The position numbers and the translations under genes were made by a program. Shown here piece after piece: positions 12,701 through 25,500 of a DNA stretch of 64,000 nt. The notes under the pieces were generated by a model. The model worked only from the letters and a program-made list of their open reading frames with translations. It ran no database searches and was not told the origin of the DNA. This DNA comes from Ascidia mentula (taxonomy: Eukaryota > Chordata > Ascidiacea > Phlebobranchia > Ascidiidae), in NCBI GenBank assembly GCA_947561715.1, contig OX387201.1, positions 2,436,001 through 2,500,000 of the forward strand. Direction: 5' to 3'. Position 1 is the stretch's first letter, and each line of letters starts with the position of its first letter.

Positions 12701-15700
12701 TCACCGAAAGATTTGACAAGAAGTGTTATCGCCTTTTTCAAAAGAGGGCGCCTTGCACACCCAAGGGCATACACATTGATTTTACGTTCCAATGCCCAGG
12801 GGAAATATTACAATAACATTGGAAGTTACGTAATCGTGATAGGAGGGTATTACCGATGGCGCCGAACTGGGCACGTTTGGTTACAACGATAAACCGTGTT
12901 AATGCGCAAAATATATATGTATGAGGAAAGACACGTTCCGACAAAATGGAAACTTTGAATATGGCCGAGCAGCGTGTTACTTCACAAAAATTGTTTGTTT
13001 TTTTTGTTGCAAAAATTGACAAATTACATCTCTTTGTTCGGACCACAACAAATTTGCCCTTTTCTTTTTGAAATGGTCACTCATCCTGAAAATGTTTTGG
13101 GGAATCTTAGACGGTAGTAGGCCTTCTTGTAATGTGAAGTCAACACAGAGTTACAAAGTACAGATTAAAAAAAACAACGTTGGTTTAACCCACAAGTTTT
13201 GCTCGAAATTTTAGGGTGAGACGTACTTACACAAAGTCCACAGTTTAAATGCATCGTTAAGAGTCGTTAACTTTTGGGAGTGGACAAGATTGCTTATAGT
13301 AAGAGCCATAAGCACAAAAACAAGTCTCATATAGTGGCAAAAAAACTTGCAGTAATATTACATAGTGGTCCCCCCAAACAGTATTCATTAACATTTGGTC
13401 GCGAATTAAAAACAGGTTGGGACGGTCAACCCGCAGATACGGAAAAGGTGATTTACACTGTATGGAACCCGAGCAACGACCGCTATGACACTGAGGACGT
13501 TTTAAGAGCGCTGTAAAGGATCCCGACAGGCGCCGGCACTTGTTTGTGTCCGAAGTGTTTGATATGTTTCTGGTTCCGTTGGAAAACCCCCGGCCCTGTG
13601 GAATGTTCGCTCGCTTTCGATCTCAAATGCTTAAGCTTTGGTCGTTCGGGGATCGCCTGCTGTGAACATTGTTGGAGGGCCAACGACTGCGTTTCTCCTT
13701 TACCAATGTTGACTTAGAAGCGGTGGGAAGTTATACCGGCGCCAAGACACTGTGTTGATCCCGGGGTTGCGGTTGATTAAGACTTAAGGCTTGGCGATGC
13801 TCTGGCACATGTGGGTACAAGTGTTAAGCACAGAAGTGCAACTTTTTCTAATTACTGAACGCGTTGGGCGCAACACTATTATTTATAATAATCTGAACAC
13901 TTTTGAATGCACAGCAAAACGATTGCTACTGCTTAATTATTTACATCTGCTTGTTTAACATTTGCCAACAAACAGAGCGTGTATTTTAGAACAGATTGAA
14001 CTTGTTCCGGAAATGTTAACTTATATCCAAAGCGACCGATGCTATTTTTATTTCTTTGAAATTTTAACCATGAAATAACTTCCGCACAACCGTTGTGCTG
14101 TGAGAAACTGCTTTGCGATAAGACCGGAATGTGGACGTCTTATCACCGCAATTCATTGCGTCAAACACTATCAGAATTGTAAATTACAAACCGGATATTT
14201 GTTTCATCTGACGAAGAGCCATGTTTGCACTTCAAGTCTTTCTGTGAATGTCCGTGAGTCATATGTTTGTAAGTGGCATACAGACTGCAGAGGGCAAATA
14301 GAGAGTTGGTCGTTCACTTACTCATGCCCAAATAAAATTTTTACGGCGATGTTGATTTATACTTTTCAGATGGAACTCCAAAAACTCTAATTTCGAGCTC
14401 TTGTTTGAAAGACACATAACGCATACAACATATGTTGTTTGCACAAAAAATGTTGCACTTCCACCAAGCCGAAAGAAGAACATTTTTGTTTAATTTAAGT
14501 CAATATTAAATATGCAGCTTTAAAAACAAAACTTACGAACGCCCTTTGTTAGTCTAATACGTTCTTGGATTTGTAATTTACATATGTATATAAAATACAC
14601 CACAAATTTCGGGTTGGTAACTTTTTACATTTATCGTCAAAGCATTAAGCAGTATACGGCTGTAATGGATTATAGCCCATTACACATATATCTGAATAAT
14701 AAACAAGACATAAAGGATCCAAAGTTGTCCTCCTTGAATTGGCGCCGTTCATGACTCGAAGCTCTTCTCCGAACCAACTTCGACTGGCGCGAAATAAAGA
14801 GGCGAGGAAGACAAACACAAAGAAACTGCGGGGGGCGACGAACCTCATTCAAGGTTAATCGGCTGGAGCATCGGCAAAACCTTTGATGTGCCTACAATGC
14901 ATTCCAGAAGCTTCCGCGCCGCGACCGCAGGTTTCAATGGTCTGCCAAGGACAATTGTGTGTCCGTTCACACATTATCCATTATGCACCAGTCTTTTGAA
15001 GTGCAGCCTGCATTGATATTGAAGTGCATTTGACATAGTGTACCACTATTATAAACGACATAAAATCCAGATTGTACTGTAGGACGAATTGGTGTTTTTG
15101 TTCCCATTATTCCATTCATTCTACATGTAAATTGATTGCCAGATTACGTGTCAGGGTCGTGCAAGAGGGGAAATCCCGTTACAATGTTTCACTTGTAACA
15201 ACTGCACCAGTAAAGCTTTAATGGACAGCTTTTATTATCAGGACACAGGATCAGTCACTTGTAACAAGTTTCATCTTCTCTCAAATCGCCGAGGCGCCAG
15301 AAGTAGCGTATAGTTAAATAGCGACATATAGCGTCATTCGAAATACCCGATTCCATTCCGCTGGAGGACGCACATGAACAAATATATACAAATCGCTTCG
15401 ACGGGAAACACCTATCATAAGTTAATACTGACGAGTTAATGAGGGCACGGGATAACACAACAATTTAATACAGCAATAAACAATGGTAGAAACAACAAAA
15501 AGCTTGATTTAAACTTTTCACAAATTTCTTCGGCAGCTTCATAAAAAAATAATTGAAAAAAATGATTTGTGAATGAACGACGTTTTTCCCGCACAACGAG
15601 CTGTGCCACTAACGCTGATTAATTGCAAACACAATACATTTAATGTGACACGTACAGCGAGTCTGCAACACGAATCAATGGCAAAGCACAAAACACTCGG

Positions 15701-15838
15701 CACAATTGCATCAGGCAAATATTGATAAAAAGTCGTCCTGCTAACAACCTGGAAATCAAATCAACGACATCAACCTTCTTCGATACTCAAAACCGTGTCT
15801 TGGTTGAGAAAACTTAAACCGAGTTATTTCTTCCATCG

Positions 15839-16532
15839 TCATTCGTATAACGTGTCATATATTTCTTCCTCGTTGTTGGGTTCTTCAAGGTTTAACTGCT
15901 CGGACACAAAACCACCGTCAGTGTACAGCTATTGAAACGTTACTCAGTCATTTACAATAATTCAATTTATTCAACGCGCCGTGTCAGTCTCTATTCTATA
16001 CCTATAGTACTTGCTGGTGCACTGTTTTGATAAGGGACTGACTGTTAAACATTTATATTAGCACGAGCTTTTGCCAGCTTGATCTCGCTTCATCAGGTGC
16101 TGCAAATGACGTCCAAATCATTAAAATACGAATTTGAAATGCCGTCTGAAAGAGTTGCAGCTGCTAACAGTGTTAACATCAATGCACGTTCCGGGGTGTG
16201 GTTTAGCGCGTAAAGTCGTGTGCAGTAACGACAGCTATGAAATGATGTAAAACGCGCAAAAAGTGTTTGTTGACATGCTGCTATTTATGTTTCCATAAAA
16301 CGGAATACATATAAAATAATTTGCAGCTTTAATATAGATTTCGTTGGAATTTACCAACATTGCCCTGGTGTTAAGTTATATAACACACAGGTCCAGGTAA
16401 TGTTGTAATGGTTGTAGCATACCTGATCCCGTTTACGGCGTCGGTAGATTATGTACCCGATTGCAGTGGTAAGTAGCAACAACACGAAAAATCCCATTAC
16501 CGCAACAAGTGGGATATACCAATTATTTGGAC
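15839..16532 (-). other. Gene C transmembrane and cytoplasmic-tail exons
   Basis: Exon 16532-16423 encodes a hydrophobic span (IPLVAVMGFFVLLLLTTAIG then YIIY) followed by the basic stop-transfer RRRKRD, which sets an outside-in topology. Exon 15928-15839 encodes a 29-residue acidic tail with EEEIYDTLYE next to the stop. YDTL fits the YxxL form used by tyrosine sorting signals or SH2-binding sites. The tail is unrelated in sequence to those of genes A and B except for this tyrosine motif. The 0.5-kb intron between the two exons shows nothing else. Confidence 0.85.
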
Positions 16533-19500
16533 CTGGATAGGATAATAAACAAATGTGAGCCAAACAAACAAAACCAGATAATTTGTTGACCCAAGTAGTC
16601 AAAGTTTAAGGTTTTTTTTCATGGAGATATTGTTTGAAATTCAAAACAAACTGCTTTGAGCTTGTCAAAGGTGTTATCCAATTGCAGAAGTTTGTTAAGT
16701 AAACAACTAGTTGTTACACAAGTGATTAAGTTCAAAAGGACCGACGTAACTAACCAGCACTAGAAATGCAGGGAGACTCGTCGTCATTGAAACCAGGGAC
16801 ACAAACGCACACGTAACTCCCGACGGTGTTGTTGCACCTTTCATTTGCACGACACAGGGTTGCATTTACACATTCATCGACGTCAGTGCAGTGCATACCA
16901 TCACCAGTATATCCGTTTGTACAAGAACACGAGTAATTCCCGGGTAAGTTTGTGCAATTCGCGTTTGAGTGACAAGGCGTCTCCACGCACTCGTCCTTAT
17001 CCACGCATAAAGTTCCATTTGCCTGGAATCCGCCACCACACACACAAATGTAGCTGCCCAGGGTATTGTTGCATGTTGGATGACGGTGGCAGACGTCGTA
17101 GGATGTTCCGTCTTCTGGACACGGATTAAACTCACTTGCGTTGCTGATACACACGCTGGAGTTGATCATGCATTCGTCCAAGTCTTCACAATGAGTGCCG
17201 TTGCCTGCATGCAACCAGCAAAGCATAACATGAACCAAACCAAGATAATGAAAACCTCATTTCTAAACTTGTGTTTTAAAATTCTGTTTTAGCACCAGAC
17301 AAAGGTTTTGGGAACATCATTGAGTGGAATTAAAACATAGTTTTTAGATTTGCAGTTTTCAAAACAATATATTCATTAAGTCATAATCAACGGAAAGTTA
17401 TTATTAGCCCTGTGGATTATCGCGATTTCATCACAGGCAAAATTGTAAAACAAATTGAGCAATTTTCAAACTTGATTTAATCTGTCATTTATATATACCT
17501 GTGAATCCAACCCCACAATCACACGAATAGTTTCCAGGATGGTTCGAACAAATGGCGTTTTCATCGCAAGGAATATTCAGACACTCATTCACATCATCAC
17601 AAAAGCTCCCGTTCTTTTGAAATCCGTCGTCACATACACATGTGTAGTTGCCCACTGTGTTGTTGCAAGTCGGATGGCGGTGACAGAGTTGATAGGGCGA
17701 ACCATCTTCTGGACAACGCAAGAATCCTGTGCTGTTGCTTGTGCATACATCAGGATCCAGAACACATTCGTTTATGTCATTGCAAGAACTGTGACCACTA
17801 AAACCAGGTTTGCATACACAAATGTAGCTCCCTGCAGTGTTCCTACACAAGGTGTTTCCATCGCACAAACCACTGTACAGATCACACTCATTTATGTCGT
17901 AACAGACGGTACCGTTTCCAGTAAAGCCTACGTCACAATTACAGTCGAACGAGCCGTTTGTGTTGTGACAACTTGCAGCAGAACCACAAGATGAGGTTGA
18001 CGCGGGGTCAATGAGGCGTGACGAGCCACCGTCCGGCGATTGGCAAGTTTGGTCGCGCGCGACAAGTGACGTCGCCGTGTCGCACTCGTCAATATCAACG
18101 CACTTGGTCCCGTTGCCGTAGTAACCGCTGTTGCAGGTGCATTGAAATGATTTACTGCAGTTAAGGCAGACAGCGTTGGCATGGCAACAATCTAAAAAAT
18201 AGTGATTTTTTACAGTTTAAGAACTGTACAAGCAAAATGAGACAAATGGACACCTTATATTGCTAAAGCTTGTCTATTTCAAAAAGGATTTATTCTGATG
18301 ATTACACAGAGCAGACAGGTATATTTCGTCTAAATATATATTCTGATGTTAAACATGTGTTGAGCTGTCTGCTTGATTGCTATTTTCAGCTTTACACAGG
18401 AACTCTTGATATGGTTATCAATCCACAGTCTGCCAGCATAGCTTACCGATCATAGTTTATCTCACACAATTTTGTTGTTCTAACTTTTTTGCATCTAACC
18501 TTGAATCAAGTTTCTTGAGGTGGCCATTCCACATAGGTTGTTGCAAGCTGACACATGCACAGTAAAGTTCAAACAGTTTCCAATCTCCATCAAAAAAATA
18601 CTTGTGTCTGCACGATAGTTCCACAATTACAATATAAAAATCATACTTGCCCAAAACGATCTCTAATACTCCATTAAACATTATAATCAAACACATTGGT
18701 ACTATAATAGTCACAAAAGGCTGCATTGATAAGAGGTCTGTCTGAAACTCACATAATTCATATTATTGGAACAACGCATTTGAGTGATTTCATATCAAAT
18801 CACCCAATTTGAATCACATTTCTGACCTGACCCTTTTCAAATTCAATGAAATTTACACAGCAGCTTTACGATGATAAAATAACAAAAAGTTCCAAATTTT
18901 ACAAAAAATTACCAAGTACTTTTTGAGATATCGCACTATGAAATTGCCACAAGATGGCGATAGATATTTGTTTTTTTTGCTGATAACTTAGCTATTTCTA
19001 AATGGATTTCTACAATGTTGGGCTCATTTTGAAGGTAAAGGCAAGGCCTAACAGATTATACTTGTCACTTACAGATTTAGACAACAAAACTTTATTTACA
19101 ATGGAGTAAACAAAATTTTATCGTTAACGTTTGACGGTTCATAACATAAATGTCTCATCTCAAAAAAAAAATATTTTTGGTCAAAATGTTAACTTTTGAT
19201 GGGAAAATAAAAGCTTGACAACTTAAGAAGCGAACACATAAATGGTAATTTTTTTATACATTGCCTGTACTTGCATTTCTTATTAATCACATGCAATGAA
19301 AAACTGCTCAGTAAATATGTTATTTTCACAAGCAAAAGAATCTTTCCAACCCAACATATTTATATGAGCAGCATGGTAGAGCATATAAGATTAATATATT
19401 ACCTGGTAACAAAAGTTATGTGAGATAAACCACATTATACATATAAAAATCTCATTTAATGACATGTGCATTTATGTGTGTTATCATGATATAGCATTGT

Positions 19501-22500
19501 TTGTGAAGTTTTCTGACAATATGAGCAGTAATACCAGCTAAGTTTGTGATATTAAAAATTGGATTCTGGCCAGTTCAGGAAGGGCACAGCATGAGACTAA
19601 TAAGTGTCCAATGATTTGAAAGGTAAATGGAGGCACATAACCAGTTTCACAGCATGATATCTGGGAGTTAATTGACAAGTCAGAACTTTACAGCACAGCA
19701 TAAAGTAGCTGTTTTATTTCCATTCAACAATTAATATGAAGGAAAAGAATAAGACTTTTAATGTCAGTTAAGTTTGTCTATTAGGTTAAAGTGTATGTAT
19801 ATGAGTATATAAAAAAAGCTTCTACAGAAAAGATGGCTTGTGATATAGAAATTATACTAAATGAGTGCTGTGAAGGTAGTTCAACTTCACTGAATTATTT
19901 TCCAACTGCTGAAGAAGTGGAATTACTTCAGTATCGAATACCAACTGACACTGTGATCACTTCTGTTTGTCCTTGGAAAGATGTAGTGGGATATGTAACA
20001 GTGGAGTATGATACCAAATGGTGGCTGGCAATTGTAATCCAACAATGAAACAGATAACATCAAAGTAAAAATTTTGCATCCTGCTGGCCTGTCCCTATCA
20101 TTTGCCTATCCGTTAGCTGAAGATTCTTTAATGATCACAAAAGCAACCATTTTAACAAGTGTCAATCCAAAAACTGCAACAGAAAGAGTATACACACTTA
20201 TTCAGAAAGAACAACACCAAGCAACAGAAACCCTTCAACTGACGTTAAGAAAAAAATTAATCCTAACAGAAGAGTTTTTCAATATTTCTAGTTGTGTATT
20301 GCTTGTTTTTAGTGCCACATATGTATTTCATGTGTGAACTGTATTTGTACATACCGTGGAAAAATAAAATGGGAAATAGTAATTGCATGATATAGTGCAT
20401 GAAAGTGACATGGTGAAGTATAGCAAATGTACAAATATTGCTACCACCAAAAAACTGCTCTTAAATTTTACTGTATAATTTGCCTTTCCACGAAATTTGA
20501 AAAAAAGAGTAACTGTATGGCCTTGAGCAAGTGTACCAATTTTGAGGAAAATCCAAAAAGGTCATGCTTTATGGGTTGGGTGATTTGACATGAAATCACT
20601 CATTTATGCAAGAAGATAAAGTTCTAAAATTAGTTTCAAGAACTCTGTTGGGAAATTTAAAAGCAAGATTCACCTGTTGTTGCGAATGATGAATTCGTCA
20701 CAGAAGATGTGATGACAACTGTGTAGTCATTCGCACCAGTAACTGAACTCCATAAAAGAGATACAAATGTACAGGAGCTGATGACATTAAGACTTGAAAC
20801 ACTATCTGGAACTGACAAAAGGAAAAAAAAGCTTTTTTATTTTTTCTGATGAAATTAATGATGATACGGACTTCATACCTTACAGCATTACATTTGTACT
20901 TGCATTACCTCACAATTTTAATATATGATGCTTTTTAAAAGAACTTGCCATATTAAAACAAAAACAAGTTTTACTATAGTTTTAAAAAGAATACAGGAAC
21001 TGCTGCAAAATTTGCAAACTCCTACTTTAAACATACTTGTTGTTACCCTTTTCTCAACACTAGGTCCAATACCGCCTGCATTTCGGGCAGCTACACTAAC
21101 AATATATTTTCGTCCTGGTAGTAAACCAGTAACATTGTGACCTGTTGCATTCTGGGAAAGAATGAACTCCTTGAGGAAACAAATGCATTGACAATTATAA
21201 CCAACAAACATCCCATGAAATTTAACATTGGATGTTGTGCAATACCAAATGTCCACTGACCACCGCTCTCTTTTTGAGTACAGTTTCCAAAATTACTACA
21301 AGAACATATGAAGAAGCACCAAAAGCTGAATGCCATTCCAAAACAACATAACTGGAGCCAACATCCCTGATGGCAAATCCACTCACAGCACCAGGAGCTA
21401 AGGACATGAGAACAGATAATACTCTTTCACAGGAATGGTTTAAGGTGATTTTTTTTTTTTTTTTATTTATGTGAGCAAAAATGATGTGTTTGTCTTACAA
21501 AGTGCTGGTGACAGGTCAATGTATGAAAGGCAAATCATAAAGAATAAACATAAAAAATAAAATTATGAAGCACAAACTTATATGAACAACAAATTACTGT
21601 GTACTACAACAACTAACGTTCACCACTAATACCTGTGATTTGGTATATTGTGTTGCTTCTCAAATTCAGACCTTGCACAGTAGCAAAAATTGAATAATTG
21701 GTAGCTGGATTCAAACCATGAATTACTTCCAAACGGTTTGTTAAATTTCCCAAAACAAATGTTATGTTTCCATAGAGAGTGTTGATGACTGTTAACTAAA
21801 ATAAGTACATGGTAAGTTAACCAAAAAATTGACAGCCACAAAGGTACACTTACAATGTGGAAATATCTTCTGTCATGTATCGTAAAATATACATCAATGG
21901 AAGAAAAGGTTACAGAATCAGCTACAATATGAGGGATTGCTAAAAACAAAATCCTATAAAGAAAACCAATGACAAACACAGAACAAAAAACAAACTAACC
22001 TGTGCAGTTGACACCATCACCAGAGTAACCTGGCAAACACGTACAGTCAAAGCTTCCAACTACATTAGTGCAATTAGCATTGGGACTGCAATTATTGAGT
22101 CCCAAAACACATTCATTTGTGTCATAACAAGATGTTTCATTTCCAGTATATCCAGGATTGCATGTACAGTTAAAACTGCCAGGTAAATTGGTACAAGTTG
22201 CATTAGAGTCACATGTTGATAGAATGTTGCATTCATTAATATCTTGACAAGATGTTCCATTTCCAGTATATCCAGGATTGCATGTACAGTTAAAACTGCC
22301 AGGTAAATTGATACAAGTTGCATTAGAGTCACATGTGGATAGAATGTTGCATTCATTAATATCTTGACAAGATGTTCCATTTCCAGTATATCCAGGATTG
22401 CATGTACAGTTAAAACTGCCAGGTAAATTGACACAAGTTGCATTAGAGTCACATGTGGATAGAATGTTGCATTCATTAATATCTTGACAAGATGTTCCAT

Positions 22501-25500
22501 TTCCAGTATATCCAGGATTGCATGTACAGTTAAAACTGCCAGGTAAATTGATACAAGTTGCATTAGAGTCACATGTGGATAGAATGTTGCATTCATTAAT
22601 ATCTTGACAAGATGTTCCATTTCCAGTATATCCAGGATTGCATGTACAGTTAAAACTGCCAGGTAAATTGACACAAGTTGCATTAGAGTCACATGTGGAT
22701 AGAATGTTGCATTCATTAATATCTTGACAAGATGTTCCATTTCCAGTATATCCAGGATTGCATGTACAGTTAAAACTGCCAGGTAAATTGGTACAAGTTG
22801 CATTAGAGTCACATGTAGATGGAATGTTGCATTCATTAATATCTTGACAAGATGTTTCATTTTCAGTATACCCAGGATTGCATGTACAGTTAAAACTGCC
22901 AGGTAAATTGGTACAAGTTGCATTAGAGTCACATGTAGATGGAATGTTGCATTCATTAATATCTTGACAAGATGTTCCATTTTCAGTATACCCAGGATTG
23001 CATGTACAGTTAAAACTGCCAGGTAAATTGGTACAAGTTGCATTAGAGTCACATGTGGATGGAATGTTGCATTCATTAATATCTTGACAAGATGTTCCAT
23101 TTCCAGTATATCCAGGATTGCATGTACAGTTAAAACTGCCAGGTAAATTGTTACAAGTTGCATTAGAGTCACATGTGGATGGAATGTTGCATTCATTAAT
23201 ATCTTGACAAGATGTTCCATTTCCGGTATATCCAGGATTGCATGTACAGTTAAAACTGCCCACTAAATTCGTGCAACTTGCATTAGGGTCACATGTGGAT
23301 GGAATGTTGCATTCATTAATATCTTGACAAGATGCTCCATTTCCGGTATATCCAGGATTGCATGTACAGTTAAAACTGCCCACTAAATTCGTGCAATTTG
23401 CATTAGGGTAACATGTGGATGGAATGTTGCATTCATTAATATCTTGACAAGATGCTCCATTTCCGGTATATCCAGGATTGCATGTACAGTTAAAACTGCC
23501 AGGTATATTGGTACAAGTTGCATTAGAGTCACATGTGGATGGAATGTTGCATTCATTAATATCATGACAAAATGTTCCATTTCCAGTATATCCAGGATTG
23601 CATGTACAGTTAAAACTGCCAGGTAAACTGGTACAAGTTGCATTAGAGTCACATGTGGATGGAATGTTGCATTCATTAATATCTTGACAAAATGTTCCAT
23701 TTCCAGTATATCCAGGATTACATGTACAGTTAAAACTGCCAGGTAAATTGATACAAGTTGCATTAGAGTCACATGTGGATGGAATGTTGCATTCATTAAT
23801 ATCTTGACAAGATGTTCCATTTCCGGTATATCCAGGATTGCATGTACAGTTAAAACTGCCCACTAAATTCGTGCAACTTGCATTAGGGTCACATGTGGAT
23901 GGAATGTTGCATTCATTAATATCTTGACAAGATGCTCCATTTCCGGTATATCCAGGATTGCATGTACAGTTAAAACTGCCCACTAAATTCGTGCAATTTG
24001 CATTAGGGTAACATGTGGATGGAATGTTGCATTCATTAATATCTTGACAAGATGCTCCATTTCCGGTATATCCAGGATTGCATGTACAGTTAAAACTGCC
24101 CACTAAATTCGTGCAACTTGCATTAGAGTCACATGTGGATGGAATGTTGCATTCATTAATATCTTGACAAAATGTTCCATTTCCAGTATATCCAGGATTG
24201 CATGTACAGTTAAAACTGCCAGGTAAATTGATACAAGTTGCATTAGAGTCACATGTGGATGGAATGTTGCATTCATTAATATCTTGACAAGATGTTCCAT
24301 TTCCGGTATATCCAGGATTGCATGTACAGTTAAAACTGCCAGGTATATTGGTACAAGTTGCATTAGAGTCACATGTGGATGGAATGTTGCATTCATTAAT
24401 ATCATGACAAAATGTTCCATTTCCAGTATATCCAGGATTGCATGTACAGTTAAAACTGCCAGGTAAATTGGTACAAGTTGCATTAGAGTCACATGTGGAT
24501 GGAATGTTGCATTCATTAATATCTTGACAAAATGTTCCATTTCCAGTATATCCAGGATTGCATGTACAGTTAAAACTGCCAGGTAAATTGATACAAGTTG
24601 CATTAGAGTCACATGTGGATGGAATGTTGCATTCATTAATATCTTGACAAGATGTTCCATTTCCAGTATATCCAGGATTGCATGTACAGTTAAAACTGCC
24701 CACTAAATTCGTGCAATTTGCATTAAGGTAACATGTCGATGGAATGTTGCATTCATTAATATCTTGACAAGATGCTCCATTTCCGGTATATCCAGGATTG
24801 CATGTACAGTTAAAACTGCCAGGTAAATTGGTACAAGTTGCATTAGAGTCACATGTGGATGGAATGTTGCATTCATTAATATCTTGACAAGATGTTCCAT
24901 TTCCAGTATATCCAGGATTGCATGTACAGTTAAAACTGCCAGGTAAATTGGTACAAGTTGCATTAAAGTCACATATGGATGGAATGCTGCATTCATTAAT
25001 ATCTTGACAAAATGTTCCATTTCCAGTATATCCAGGATTGCATGTACAGTTAAAACTGCCAGGTAAATTGGTACAAGTTGCATTAGAGTCACATGTGGAT
25101 GGAATGTTGCAATCATTAATATCTTGACAAGATGCTCCATTTCCGGTATATCCAGGATTGCATGTACAGTTAAAACTGCCAGGTAAATTGGTACAAGTTG
25201 CATTAGAGTCACATGTGGATGGAATGTTGCATTCATTAATATCTTGACAAGATGTTCCATTTCCAGTATATCCAGGATTGCATGTACAGTTAAAACTGCC
25301 AGGTAAATTGGTACAAGTTGCATTAGAGTCACATATGGATGGAATGCTGCATTCATTAATATATTGACAAAATGTTCCATTTCCAGTATATCCAGGATTG
25401 CATGTACAGTTAAAACTGCCAGGTAAATTAGTACAAGTTGCATTAGAGTCACATGTGGATGGAATGTTGCATTCATTGATATCTTGACAAAATATTCCAT

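Larger units (their letters stand above)
522..15838. other. Gene-poor interval between Myc and gene C
   Basis: I see no convincing coding exon in about 15.3 kb on either strand. Open frames here are short, differ in composition from the real exons in the window, and show no recognisable domain. Recognisable items are listed separately: promoter-like sites near 0.8 and 1.6 kb, a perfect inverted repeat at 3.5 kb, a hairpin-forming tract at 8.8 kb and a SINE-like tract at 9.6-9.8 kb. The interval lies upstream of Myc and downstream of gene C, so it should contain the rest of the Myc 5' region and the gene C 3' UTR. One AATAAA on the minus strand (TTTATT near 15232 on the plus strand) is a possible gene C poly(A) signal. 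Small or non-coding genes may have been missed. Confidence 0.6.

Noticed and set aside
13274-13516. 80-codon plus-strand frame
   Set aside because: No recognisable motif, no flanking exon and no paralogue in the window.
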